In this document: piece after piece, positions 1 to 7,895 of the stretch
How the letters are laid out: each line of letters starts with the position of its first letter
Position numbering within the stretch: position 1 is the stretch's first letter
NCBI GenBank assembly: GCA_016793265.1
Contig: JAEUHT010000314.1
Span: forward strand, 1 to 38,792
DNA length: 38,792 nucleotides
Direction: 5' to 3'
From: Planctomycetota bacterium
GTDB taxonomy: Bacteria > Planctomycetota > UBA1135 > UBA2386
Position numbers and translations under genes: made by a program
The notes under the pieces: generated by a model
Told to the model about the DNA's origin: nothing
Databases searched by the model: none
Seen by the model: the letters and a program-made list of their open reading frames with translations, nothing else

Positions 1-363
1 CTGCAGCGTCGCCGTCGTCATCAGCGGGCAATCGCCGTAGATCACCAGCACGTCGCCGACGAAGCCCTGCAGCGCCTGCATCGCCACCTGCACGGCGTGC
101 CCGGTGCCCTTGGGCGCGCCCTGGTCGACGAACGTCAACGAGTGGAACACCGAGCCGACCTCACGCTGCAGCGAGGCTTCGACCTTGTCCTTCTGGTGGT
201 GCAGCACCACCACCACCCGCTCGGCACCGAGCGGCGCCGCAGCGGCCAGCGCCGAGGCCGCCAGGCTGCGTCCGCAGAGCGGCAGCAACACCTTGGGCAT
301 GCTGACCTTGGTGCGCTTGCCAAGGCCGGCAGCCAGGCAGATCACGGCCAACGGGCGGGTCAT
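1..363 (-). CDS. glmU: GlmU N-terminal part (UDP-GlcNAc pyrophosphorylase), truncated by window edge
   Basis: Nucleotidyltransferase that makes UDP-N-acetylglucosamine, the precursor of peptidoglycan and surface glycans, in the cytoplasm. Only the first 121 codons are present; the frame is open to base 1. The protein starts MTRPLAVICLAAGLGKRT, giving the sugar-nucleotidyltransferase signature LAAGLGKRT...PKVLLPLCGRS at residues 10-34. GAPKGTGHAVQ near residue 85 matches the QLGTGHA uridine-binding loop, and VLVIYGDCPLM near residue 108 matches the GD(x)PL metal-binding segment of GlmU. The ATG at 361-363 lies directly before the signature, as expected. Whether the C-terminal left-handed beta-helix acetyltransferase half follows cannot be seen; a stand-alone uridylyltransferase is the alternative. 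The upstream spacer is shared with the end of the exported dehydrogenase-like gene on the same strand. Confidence 0.85.
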   Translation of the reverse strand, partial: MTRPLAVICLAAGLGKRTKVSMPKVLLPLCGRSLAASALAAAAPLGAERVVVVLHHQKDKVEASLQREVGSVFHSLTFVDQGAPKGTGHAVQVAMQALQGFVGDVLVIYGDCPLMTTATLQ

Positions 364-480
364 CGGGGGCGGGGCGTGGGGAGGGAAAGGGGGCGAGGAT
401 TGTGCGGAGCGGGGCCCGGAGGGTCAAGGGTGAGCTGGCGTCGGCGCCCGTCCGCCAGCCGGCGCCAAGTTCCGAACCGA

Positions 481-526
481 CCCTCCGCGCCGAAGCTCGC
501 CGCCAGGCGAGCGCCCTAGCGGAGGG
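481..526. repeat. Nested inverted repeat in the glmU / GSDH-like spacer
   Basis: Outer arms CCCTCCGC (481-488) and GCGGAGGG (519-526) enclose inner arms GCTCGCC (495-501) and GGCGAGC (506-512) with a 4-base loop. Together they would form a two-level stem-loop in RNA or a cruciform in DNA. The rest of the 364-564 spacer holds another short hairpin (542-558) and GGCGCC dyads near 443-466, but no convincing gene. Confidence 0.6.
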
Positions 527-541
527 AGGTCCTTGACGAGT

Positions 542-558
542 TCGCGCCCCAGGCGCGA
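542..558 (-). terminator. GC-rich hairpin just downstream of the GSDH-like gene
   Basis: Perfect 7-bp stem TCGCGCC / GGCGCGA with a 3-base loop, 7 bases beyond the stop codon of the minus-strand gene ending at 565. There is no U-tract after it, so it is a possible but weak intrinsic terminator or 3'-end stabiliser. Confidence 0.4.
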
Positions 559-564
559 CCTCGT

Positions 565-2472
565 TCAGAACTGCTTCTGCTCGCAGTTGGTGCGGAACCA
601 GCCCGTCACCGGGTCGTAGCCGACCGCCTGGAACCGCATCAGCATGCCCGTGAACAAGCCGGTGGGCACGTTCTGGTAGAGCCAGGTCTTGCTGGGGGTG
701 CCGATCGCCCCGCTGCCCGAGAAGCTGATGCCGCCGAAGGCACCGGTGCCGTCCTCGATGACGAGCGTCAGCGCGTAGCCGGGGTCGGTGCAGATCGGGC
801 CGACGATGCTCGGCAGGATCGGCGAACCCGGGAACGACATCATCACCACGAACGGCACCTGCGCCGGCACCGCGGTCGTGGTGTTGAGGGCCGACACCAC
901 CATCAGCGTGCCCGCCGGCGTCACCGTCAGCTTGCGCGCGAACAGCGAGAAGGTGCCGTTGCTGACACCGCCGGGCGTGCTCGCCGTGACCGTGATGGCG
1001 CCGCCGGTGTTGGTGGCGGTGACCGTCGTCTGCGCCAGGCCCTGGCCATCGGCGATCACCGGGTTGGTGGTCGACAGCGTGGCGCCGCCAGTCACGGCGA
1101 AGTTGACCGAACCGCCGGGCAGCGGCTGGCCGTTGGGGTCGAGCACGCGCGCGACCAACGGCGTCGGGAACGGCTCGTTGGCCGGCACGACCTGGCCGCC
1201 GCCGCTGACCGCGGCCACGCTGTTGACCGGGCCGAGCAGGCGCAGGCGCTTGAAGTAGCCGCCCGAGGTGGCGTAGGTGCCGGTGTGCTGCAGGAAGTAG
1301 AGCGCGCCGTCGGGGCCCTGCCGCATGCTGCAGCAGGCGGTGAAGTTGGTGCCCCAGTTGGTCGCGTCGGGCTGGCCGGGCACCGTCGCCGCGGCGACCC
1401 AGGCGGTGCCGTTGTGGTGCAAGCGACGCACGTGGCCCGCGAAGTAGTCGAGGTAGAAGGCGTCCCCTTCGTAGCTGGCGCCGAAGTCGTAGACCCCGCC
1501 CTGATTGCGGTAGCGCGGGCCGCCCATCACCGAGGCCCAGCCGGAGCCCGCTTGGCTGATGGCGATGATCGGGTTGGTCGACGCCGGTTGCGAGCCGCTG
1601 CAGGTGCTGTAGGCGCTGTTGCCCTCGCGCCAAGGCCAGCCGTAGTTGACCAGCGTCAGGCCGCCGGCGTTGAAGACGTACTCGTCGTACTCTTCGACCG
1701 CGTTCTGGCCGACGTCGCCGATGTAGAGGTTGCCGGTGACCTGGTAGATCTCCATGCGGAACGGGTTGCGCAGCCCGTTGGCGATCACGAGCTGGCTGAC
1801 GTCGGTGTTCGACGACAGCGGGTTGTTGCCGGGGTCGAGCGCGGTCGGGCCGGGCGCCGTCGTGCTGCCGCCGGCCGGCAGCGTGCTGACGTTCATGCGC
1901 ATGATGCAGCCGAGCGACGAGGTCGTGCTCTGGGCGGGGCAGCCCTGGGCGTCATCGCCGATCGACAGGTAGAGCATGCCGTCGGGGCCGAAGCGCAACG
2001 AACCACCGTTGTGGTTGAACGCGCTGTCGGGCGTCGACGTCAGCACCACGCGCCGCGTCGCCGTGTTGAAGGTCAACGTCGTGCTGGACGGATTCGACAG
2101 GTCGCCGGTGCACGTGTAGCGGTCGAGGTGCATCAGGGTGTCGAGCGTGCTCGAGTTCCAGACGTAGATGTAGCCGTTGGTCGCGAACGCCGGGTCGGCA
2201 GCGATGCTGAGCAGGCCCTGTTCGGAGCTGGTCTCGACGTTCGGCACGGTGCCGACGCTCACCGGCGCGCCGGTGCCGGCCCAGACCTGCACGAGGCCGC
2301 CGCGGTTGGCGATCAGCACCCGCCCGTCGGCGAGGAAGCAGAAGTCGTGGCCTGCTTGCAGGCCGCTGCTGATCAGGGTGTCGATGACGAAGCCGGTGGG
2401 GACGTTCTGGCTCTTGGCGGAGAGGGCCAGCGTGGTGGCGGCGGCGGTGCAGAGCAGGACGGAACGCAGCAT
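565..2472 (-). CDS. Exported PQQ-dependent sugar dehydrogenase-like (GSDH) beta-propeller protein
   Basis: 635 residues, starting at the ATG (2470-2472) that opens a clear signal peptide (MLRSVLLCTAAATTLALSAK, then SQNVP). Residues about 25-440 have the glucose/sorbosone dehydrogenase propeller pattern: NHNGGSLRFGPDGMLYLSIGDD, IANGLRNPFRMEI, GDVGQNAVEEYDE, NYGWPWREG and QGPDGALYFL. These match the conserved loops around PQQ and the catalytic His/Arg in soluble aldose sugar dehydrogenases. An Ig-like segment follows (about 465-545, VARVLDPNGQPLPGG...TPGGVSNGTF), then a unique C-terminal domain with two cysteines. It probably oxidises sugars, or binds them, in the periplasm or at the cell surface. 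The reading frame is open upstream of 2472, but that part is Arg/Pro-rich and unlike a coding start. Substrate and PQQ binding are inferred from family only. Confidence 0.8.
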   Translation of the reverse strand: MLRSVLLCTAAATTLALSAKSQNVPTGFVIDTLISSGLQAGHDFCFLADGRVLIANRGGLVQVWAGTGAPVSVGTVPNVETSSEQGLLSIAADPAFATNGYIYVWNSSTLDTLMHLDRYTCTGDLSNPSSTTLTFNTATRRVVLTSTPDSAFNHNGGSLRFGPDGMLYLSIGDDAQGCPAQSTTSSLGCIMRMNVSTLPAGGSTTAPGPTALDPGNNPLSSNTDVSQLVIANGLRNPFRMEIYQVTGNLYIGDVGQNAVEEYDEYVFNAGGLTLVNYGWPWREGNSAYSTCSGSQPASTNPIIAISQAGSGWASVMGGPRYRNQGGVYDFGASYEGDAFYLDYFAGHVRRLHHNGTAWVAAATVPGQPDATNWGTNFTACCSMRQGPDGALYFLQHTGTYATSGGYFKRLRLLGPVNSVAAVSGGGQVVPANEPFPTPLVARVLDPNGQPLPGGSVNFAVTGGATLSTTNPVIADGQGLAQTTVTATNTGGAITVTASTPGGVSNGTFSLFARKLTVTPAGTLMVVSALNTTTAVPAQVPFVVMMSFPGSPILPSIVGPICTDPGYALTLVIEDGTGAFGGISFSGSGAIGTPSKTWLYQNVPTGLFTGMLMRFQAVGYDPVTGWFRTNCEQKQF

Positions 2473-2695
2473 GCGGGGAGGACCTCGGCGTGGGTGGCGG
2501 CGCGGGAATCGGCGCCAGGGCAGGCGGAGCAGTCTAGCTGCGGATACGGCCGCGCCCAGGCCCGGATCGAGACGATGTCGGCACAGGCTCGGTGCGACGC
2601 AACAGGCGGCGAGCCGGCGACGAACGGCAGCCGCGGCACCACCGGGGAGAACTTCAAGCCACGGCCGCGCCGCGACCGATCCTTGCCGACGAGGC

Positions 2696-4060
2696 ATGGC
2701 TCACATCGTGTTCGCGGCGCCCGGCGTCGATCGCTTCCATCTGCACGATCGCCTGCAGCGGGAGCTGGTGCGGCGCCAGCACCGCGTCACGGTGCTCGGC
2801 CTCGACGCGGCCACGGCGGCCTTCTACACGCAGCAGGGCCTGCCAACCGTGGGCGCCGAGTCGGCCGGGGCAAGCCAGGACGGCGACGATCCAGGCGCGC
2901 CGCTCGCCGAGTTCGCCACCATCGACCAGCGCCGCGGCGGCCGCAGCTGCGGGCGGCGGCGACGGCGACTGCAGCGAACCGCCGCCTGGCTGCGCCGCTG
3001 GTTCGACGCCCACCACGTCGACCTCGTGCTGCTGCACCAACGACGCGACGCCGACCACGCGCTGCTGCACTTCCTGGCCCGCGAACACGGCTGCCGCGTG
3101 TTGTGGACCGGCGAGGGCCTGCTGCCGCATACGCTGCAGCTCGACGAACGCGGCCTCGACGGCGACGCCAGCGCGAGCCGCCGCCGCGTCATGGACTACC
3201 GCGTCGTGCGCGCCGAACCACCGCTCCTGGCCGCGGCGTTGACGCACACGCTCGGTGGCAGTGCGCCGTTCGCGCTGACACCGCGCGCCGTGGCGCTGCC
3301 GCCGCTGCGGCAGCGTCTTGCCGCGCTGCGGGCGTCGTGGCGCGAGGGCGGCCTCGACGGCGCGGTCGCGGCCTGGCGCACGTTCCGCGGCGCGGCGAAG
3401 CCGGTGGCGGCGGCGCCGGACACGCTGTTGCCATTCGCACTGCCGGCGGCGCCGTTCGTCAGCGTGCTGCTGCAGCCCGCCAACGACGACCGCCGCCGCC
3501 TGGATGCCGACGACGCGCCGCGGGACGCCGCCTTGGTGGCAGCGGCCGCGCGCGCGGCACGCGCGCTGGACCCGGAGCTGCGCCTGGTCATAGTCGCCGC
3601 CCACCCCCACCGGGCGCGGTCGCCGCAGGTCCACCACATCGACGGCACCGAATGCGTGCGTGTGTCGGCGTCGGCCGCCGCCACGGCCGCGGCGACGGGC
3701 CTGGCGACGATCACCGTCAACCACCCCGCCGCATGCGTGGCGCTGCTCGCCGGCACTCCGGTGCTGCACCTCGGCGCCGCGCTCTACGGCCTGCCCGGCG
3801 TCACCACCCGGAGCCACCTGGAGGCGCTGCCCACCGACCTCGCCCGCGCCATCAGCCATGACCACCCGACGCTGCGGCAGCGCTTCCTGACCTGGCTGTT
3901 CGGCCACGGTCACGTTTGGTGCTCGGCCACCCGACCCGACCACAACGGGCTCTGCGGCCTGGTGCAGGCGATCGAGGCGCGGCTCGGCCGCCCGCCCGGG
4001 GAGCCGCCGCTGCGCTACCGCTCCGGCCCCGCCTGGCCGCTCGCCGCCGACCGCGCCTGA
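2696..4060 (+). CDS. Capsule polysaccharide biosynthesis protein, KpsS/LipB-like
   Basis: 454 residues. The C-terminal part (about 335-375) carries TVNHPAACVALLAGTPV followed by LGAALYGLPGVTT. This matches the Capsule_synth family signature (KpsS/LipB: an invariant N-S/H-x-G/A-x-x-A-L-x-x-x-x-P-V, then G-x-A-x-Y-x-x-P-G). In characterised members these are beta-Kdo transferases that build the phospholipid-Kdo linker for group 2 capsules. The N-terminus (HIVFAAPGVDRFHLHDRLQ) looks like the sugar-transferase Rossmann start, and GEGLLPHTLQLD near residue 140 fits the family's E-G-x-x-P pattern. The ATG at 2696 was chosen because homology-like sequence begins there. The flippase gene follows after 96 bp, so a surface-glycan role is likely. 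Actual sugar donor and acceptor are unknown. Confidence 0.7.
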   Translation: MAHIVFAAPGVDRFHLHDRLQRELVRRQHRVTVLGLDAATAAFYTQQGLPTVGAESAGASQDGDDPGAPLAEFATIDQRRGGRSCGRRRRRLQRTAAWLRRWFDAHHVDLVLLHQRRDADHALLHFLAREHGCRVLWTGEGLLPHTLQLDERGLDGDASASRRRVMDYRVVRAEPPLLAAALTHTLGGSAPFALTPRAVALPPLRQRLAALRASWREGGLDGAVAAWRTFRGAAKPVAAAPDTLLPFALPAAPFVSVLLQPANDDRRRLDADDAPRDAALVAAAARAARALDPELRLVIVAAHPHRARSPQVHHIDGTECVRVSASAAATAAATGLATITVNHPAACVALLAGTPVLHLGAALYGLPGVTTRSHLEALPTDLARAISHDHPTLRQRFLTWLFGHGHVWCSATRPDHNGLCGLVQAIEARLGRPPGEPPLRYRSGPAWPLAADRA

Positions 4061-4156
4061 CGGCGGGCATGGCGCGAGAAGGCGACGCAGCACACATGCA
4101 GAACGGGGAACTCGCGGGCGCCGTGGCGCGGACAGGCCCGTTCGCCCTCATCGTCC

Positions 4157-5608
4157 TTGGCCAGAACCGCCGATGGTAAGGGCGTGCACCACGTCGTCCG
4201 GCAAACCCTGCTCTGGCTCGGCGCCGGCGTCGTGCTGCAGCGGGTGCTGCAGCTGGTCACGTTCCTGCTGGTCGGCCAGGCGCTCGGTGTCGAAGGGCTC
4301 GGCCGTTTTGGCCAGGGCCAGGCGGTGGCGGCGCTGCTGACGGCGCTGGCGACGACCGGGGTGCGCAACCTGGCGGCGCGGGCGATGGCGAACGCGCCCG
4401 GCGCGGCCGCGGCGACGGTGCGGCGGGCGATCGCCGCGCGGTTGCGGCTGGGGGCCGCGCTCGCGGCGACCGGCGCGGCGGTGGCCTTCACGACCACCGC
4501 CGAACCGTGGTTCTGGACGCTGTGGGCGCTGCAGGCCGTGCCGGCGGCGTTCGACCTCAAGAACCTGCTCGACGCCATCGGTCGCACCAGCGGCGAAGTG
4601 CTGCTCGAAGCTGGCGCCTCGGCAGCGCAGTTTGTGCTGCTGCTGGCGTGGCTCGGCCTGCCGGACCACGAACTGTGGCAAGCGGCGGCGATCGTACTGG
4701 CCTGCCGCACCGTCTACGCCATCGGCGCCGCGCAGCTGCTGCGGCGACTGCCGCAACCGGCGACGGCGGCGACGGCGGCGCCACAGCCGACGCCGGGCCG
4801 AGGCCCGATCGCGGTGGCCCAGACCGCCCACGAACTGCTCTGCCTCGCCGACGTGCTGCTGGTGGCGCTGCTGCTGGGCGACCGGGTCGCCGGCCTCTAC
4901 GCGCTGGCCTCGCGCTTCGCCGCGGCGGCGCTGCTGCCGTCGGCGCAACTGGCCCGGCTGCTGCTCCCCCACTCGTTGCGGGCGCACCGCGGCGGCGACA
5001 CCGCCCGCACCTTTGCCACCGCGCTGCGCGTCACGCTGTTGACGACGGCGCCGATGCTCGCCGGCGGACTCGTCGTCGCCACCGGCCTCTGTCGCCTCAG
5101 CGGCGAGGACTTCGTGGCAGCGGCGCCGACGCTGCGCCTGCTGCTGCTCGCGGGTTGCCTGCAACACGTCGGCTGGCAGTGCAGCCATACGCTGCTCGCC
5201 GCGCACCAGGACCGCGCCTATGCCCACGGGCTCGGCTGGCCGAGTGCGCTGCACCTGCTGCTGTTGCTGGCGGCCGCGCTGGCCGGCGGGCCGGCGCCCC
5301 TGCTGGCGCTGCTGGCGGCGCTGGCCGCGGCGCTGGCCCAGGGCACCTACGCCACGATCGGCCTGCTGCAGACGCGGGCCCACCGCGATGGGGAACCACT
5401 GCGCCTCACCCAACCGCTCCTGATCGCGGCCGCCGTGGCCATCGCCGCGGCGCTGCCGCTGCCGTTCGCCGACGGCGCCGCACGGCTGGCGGCGCAGGTC
5501 GGCGCCGGCGGTGTGGCCTTGGGCCTCTTGTTGTGGCGCACGGAGCTGCGCGGCCGCTGGCGGCGACTTGGCGACGGCCTGTGCCGGGCCAGCGGCTTCC
5601 AGGCCTGA
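4157..5608 (+). CDS. Polysaccharide flippase (Wzx / MVF-MATE type membrane protein)
   Basis: 483 residues, almost entirely hydrophobic, with roughly 12-14 membrane segments. The start, RQTLLWLGAGVVLQRVLQLV followed by GQALGVEGLGRFGQGQA, is the classic O-antigen/oligosaccharide flippase N-terminus with the first two helices and the G-x-x-x-F/Y-G loop. Such proteins move lipid-linked oligosaccharides across the inner membrane for assembly outside. The longest frame begins at a TTG (4157); a GTG at 4184 (V-H-H-V-V-R-Q-T) is an equally good start with a purine-rich AAGGG just before it. It lies between a KpsS-like gene and a methyltransferase gene on the same strand, which supports a surface-glycan cluster. 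Related alternatives are teichoic-acid or lipid II flippases. Confidence 0.75.
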   Translation: MARTADGKGVHHVVRQTLLWLGAGVVLQRVLQLVTFLLVGQALGVEGLGRFGQGQAVAALLTALATTGVRNLAARAMANAPGAAAATVRRAIAARLRLGAALAATGAAVAFTTTAEPWFWTLWALQAVPAAFDLKNLLDAIGRTSGEVLLEAGASAAQFVLLLAWLGLPDHELWQAAAIVLACRTVYAIGAAQLLRRLPQPATAATAAPQPTPGRGPIAVAQTAHELLCLADVLLVALLLGDRVAGLYALASRFAAAALLPSAQLARLLLPHSLRAHRGGDTARTFATALRVTLLTTAPMLAGGLVVATGLCRLSGEDFVAAAPTLRLLLLAGCLQHVGWQCSHTLLAAHQDRAYAHGLGWPSALHLLLLLAAALAGGPAPLLALLAALAAALAQGTYATIGLLQTRAHRDGEPLRLTQPLLIAAAVAIAAALPLPFADGAARLAAQVGAGGVALGLLLWRTELRGRWRRLGDGLCRASGFQA

Positions 5609-5652
5609 AGCCGCCACAGTCGCGGCGCCGGCAGGACCGATAGGAAGGCACG

Positions 5653-6315
5653 ATGCAGACCAAGACGATCCGCCGGCTCGGCAGCCGGGCCAAGTTGTGG
5701 TTGCGCGGCTACTCGATGCTGCTGCCCTACGTCGGCATCGACGGCTGGCTGTGTGTCGACGAGGCGATCGAGCTGTTCGAACTCGCGCGCGCGTTGCCGG
5801 ACGACGGCGCCGTCGTGGTCGAGATCGGCAGCTGGCAGGGCAAGAGCAGCTTCTGCCTCGGCCAGGGCCTGCGCGGCAAGCGGGCGGCGCGCTTGTGCTG
5901 CATCGACCCGTTCGACGCCTCCGGCGACGCCGAGAGCGCCGACCTCTACGCCGCCGGCGCCGACGCCGTCGGCGGCGATCTGCGCCAGCGCTTCGAGCAC
6001 AACATGCGCGAGGCCGGCCTGCTCGACCACCTCGAGGTGCACCAGGGCCTCAGCCACGAAGTGGCGAAGCAGTGGCACGAGCCGATCGACCTGCTGTTCC
6101 TCGACGGGGACCACGGCTACGAAGCGGTGCGCCGCGACTACCTCGACTGGGCCAGGCACGTGCGCGCCGGCGGCTTCCTGGCCATGCACGACGTCGACCA
6201 CGGCTTCCACGACGGTCCGCGCCGCGTCGTCGACGAACTGGTCCGCAACGACCCCGAATGGGTCGACGGGCGCCTCGTCGAGACGATGTTCGTGGCCAGG
6301 CGGCGGCAACACTGA
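5653..6315 (+). CDS. Class I SAM-dependent methyltransferase (Methyltransf_24 type)
   Basis: 220 residues. AVVVEIGSWQGKSSFCLGQ (about 54-72) is SAM-binding motif I, CCIDPFDASGD (about 86-96) is the acidic motif II region, and DLLFLDGDHGYEAVRRDY (about 150-167) is the family's D-G-D-H-x-Y-E motif. AGGFLAMHDVDH follows near residue 178. These proteins are typically encoded in cell-surface carbohydrate clusters and transfer methyl groups to sugars or small molecules. The start at 5653 has a good ribosome site, AGGAAGG, 5 bases upstream. It is the last gene of the plus-strand glycan group. The exact substrate cannot be told. Confidence 0.75.
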   Translation: MQTKTIRRLGSRAKLWLRGYSMLLPYVGIDGWLCVDEAIELFELARALPDDGAVVVEIGSWQGKSSFCLGQGLRGKRAARLCCIDPFDASGDAESADLYAAGADAVGGDLRQRFEHNMREAGLLDHLEVHQGLSHEVAKQWHEPIDLLFLDGDHGYEAVRRDYLDWARHVRAGGFLAMHDVDHGFHDGPRRVVDELVRNDPEWVDGRLVETMFVARRRQH

Positions 6316-6323
6316 GCCGCTGC

Positions 6324-6343
6324 GCGGCCGCGTCGGCGGCCGC
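6324..6343. terminator. Hairpin between convergent methyltransferase and XRE genes
   Basis: Two copies of GCGGCCGC separated by the 4-base loop GTCG form a perfect 8-bp stem inside the 39-bp gap between two converging genes. Position and symmetry suit a bidirectional terminator; there is no U-run. Confidence 0.5.
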
Positions 6344-6354
6344 CGGTGACGGCC

Positions 6355-6915
6355 TCAGCCCTGGGCGGCCTGCGCCAGCGCGCTCTTCAGCACGCTCTTC
6401 GCGACCGGCTTGGTGCGCGGCTTGCGCTGACCGAGCAGTTCGCGCGTCAGGGTCGCTTCGAGTTCGCCGTCGCGCGAGCGAGCCGAGGTGACGAGGCCGG
6501 CCTCGAGTTCCTTGGCGGCGGCGGCGTTGGGGCAGGTCATGCGCTGCGCCTGGGCGCTGCTGTCGAAGTAGCGGGCCCCGGCCTGCACGGCGACGAGCCG
6601 CACGCCGTCGTGGGTCGTGACCATGGCGCCCTCGGGCACCTCGAGCCAGTTGCCGCGGGCGACCACGTTGTCGCGTTCGGACCAGCGGTCGCGGCTCTGC
6701 GGGTCGATCGGCCGGTCGTCGTCGAGCAGGTAGGTCGGCGTGACGTCGTAATGCCGGCAGAGGGCGACCAACATAGCGAGCGTCGGCTGCGAACGGCCCT
6801 GCTCGAGGTGCGACATCGTGGCTGGGCGGACGCCGAGCGTCTTGGCCGTGACGCCCTGGGCTTCACGCTTGATGCGGGTGCGGAGGTAGAAGAGCTTGAG
6901 GTGAAGGCGCCGCAT
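6355..6915 (-). CDS. XRE-family helix-turn-helix regulator
   Basis: 186 residues. Residues 8-65 form a Cro/CI-type helix-turn-helix: KREAQGVTAKTLGVRPATMS is the DNA-reading pair of helices, followed by LEQGRSQPTLAMLVALCRHY and DVTPTYLLDD. The remaining ~110 residues are not a recognised sensor domain. They contain a beta-rich patch (GAMVTTHDGVRLVAVQAG) that could be a small cupin-like or unrelated fold, and a basic C-terminal tail (RKPRTKPVAKS). It is divergent from rsmJ across a 242-bp spacer, so that spacer may carry its operator. I saw no clear dyad there and assign no regulon. Confidence 0.75.
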   Translation of the reverse strand: MRRLHLKLFYLRTRIKREAQGVTAKTLGVRPATMSHLEQGRSQPTLAMLVALCRHYDVTPTYLLDDDRPIDPQSRDRWSERDNVVARGNWLEVPEGAMVTTHDGVRLVAVQAGARYFDSSAQAQRMTCPNAAAAKELEAGLVTSARSRDGELEATLTRELLGQRKPRTKPVAKSVLKSALAQAAQG

Positions 6916-7157
6916 GGACGGGAGGTGACGGAAGTGGGGACGGGGGTGGGAGATTCGACCGGCGCAATACCATCGATCGGCAGTGCGATCACGATCTGCG
7001 AAAGTCTAACACCCTTGGCGAGAACGGAGCTTGTCGGGCGATTGCGTGCCGTCCCGGCTTGAGCCGCAGGGCATGATCGCGACCCATGGCATTGGACGGT
7101 GCGCATTGCCATTCTGTTCGGTAGTGCACGGACCCCGGCAGACCGAACGGAAGGCGC
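6916..7157. other. Divergent spacer between XRE regulator and rsmJ
   Basis: 242 bp without a supportable gene. It must contain both divergent promoters; a ribosome-binding-like GGAAGG sits 3 bases before the rsmJ ATG. No RNA gene or strong inverted repeat was recognised. Confidence 0.5.
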
Positions 7158-7895
7158 ATGCCAGCTAGCTGGAAATCGGCGGAAGTAACCCTCGCCCCGT
7201 CCCCGCGTGGCGAGGATCTTGGCCTCGCGGCGCGCTTCGGAATCGAAGCTGCCATGACACGGGACGAAGAAACTTGGCAGCTCGTCCGTGCGGTAGACCG
7301 CATGGAGCTCGTGGCGCCACGTTCGACCGGGGCGCTTCGCCTGAGCCTCAGCCTGCGCCAGGGTGCCATGGCCCGCCGCCTCGCCGGCGCTCGGCCCAGC
7401 GACGCCCTGCCGCGCGCGATCGGCCTGCACCGGCGGGCGCCGCCGACGGTCTTCGACGCCACCGCCGGCCTCGCCCGCGACGCCATGGTGCTGGCCCGGC
7501 TCGGCTGCCAGGTCACGGCCGTCGAGCGGGTGCCGGTGCTGGCCTTCCTGGTGCACGAAGCCGCGCGCTCGGCCTCGTTCGCCGCGCGCCTCTCGGTGCT
7601 GGTTGGCGACGCCCGCGACCTGCTGCCGAAGGCCGCACCGCCGCCCCAGGTGGTCTACCTCGACCCGATGTTCGAGCACGACAGCTCGGCGCAGGTGAAG
7701 CAGGAGATGCAGGTGTGCCGCCTGCTCGCCGGCGGGGCCGACGACGCCGGCGAGCTGTTCGCCATCGCGCGCCAGATCGCCAGCCAGCGGGTCGTGGTCA
7801 AGCGCCACGCCCGCCAGGACCCGCTCGCCGAGCCGCGCAGCTTCGTCATCGACGGCGAACGGGTGCGCTTCGACGTCTACCTGACGGCGCCGTGA
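7158..7895 (+). CDS. rsmJ: 16S rRNA m2G1516 methyltransferase RsmJ
   Basis: 245 residues, the usual length for RsmJ. VFDATAGLARDAMVLARLGCQVTAVER (split: DATAGLARDA near residue 99 and GCQVTAVER near residue 115) is the SAM-binding region typical of the family. VVYLDPMFEHDSSAQVKQEM (about 165-184) matches the YLDPMFP-x(n)-VKKEM signature, and QRVVVKRHARQDPL near 213 matches the KRVVVKRP segment. RLSLSLRQGAMARRLAG near 66 matches the substrate region. In E. coli it makes N2-methylguanosine 1516 in the small-subunit rRNA. The start at 7158 keeps the LAARFGIEAA segment that aligns with the known N-terminus; ATG at 7254 would delete it. The 3' end overlaps the convergent prmA gene by 19 bp. The family is best known from gammaproteobacteria, so its presence here is somewhat unexpected. 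Confidence 0.85.
   Translation: MPASWKSAEVTLAPSPRGEDLGLAARFGIEAAMTRDEETWQLVRAVDRMELVAPRSTGALRLSLSLRQGAMARRLAGARPSDALPRAIGLHRRAPPTVFDATAGLARDAMVLARLGCQVTAVERVPVLAFLVHEAARSASFAARLSVLVGDARDLLPKAAPPPQVVYLDPMFEHDSSAQVKQEMQVCRLLAGGADDAGELFAIARQIASQRVVVKRHARQDPLAEPRSFVIDGERVRFDVYLTAP

Noticed and set aside
1285..3861. An 858-codon plus-strand open frame across the GSDH-like gene and into the KpsS-like gene
   Set aside because: Low-complexity Arg/Ala/Val/Gly sequence, antisense to a gene with signal peptide and clear propeller motifs, then out of frame with the KpsS-like gene.
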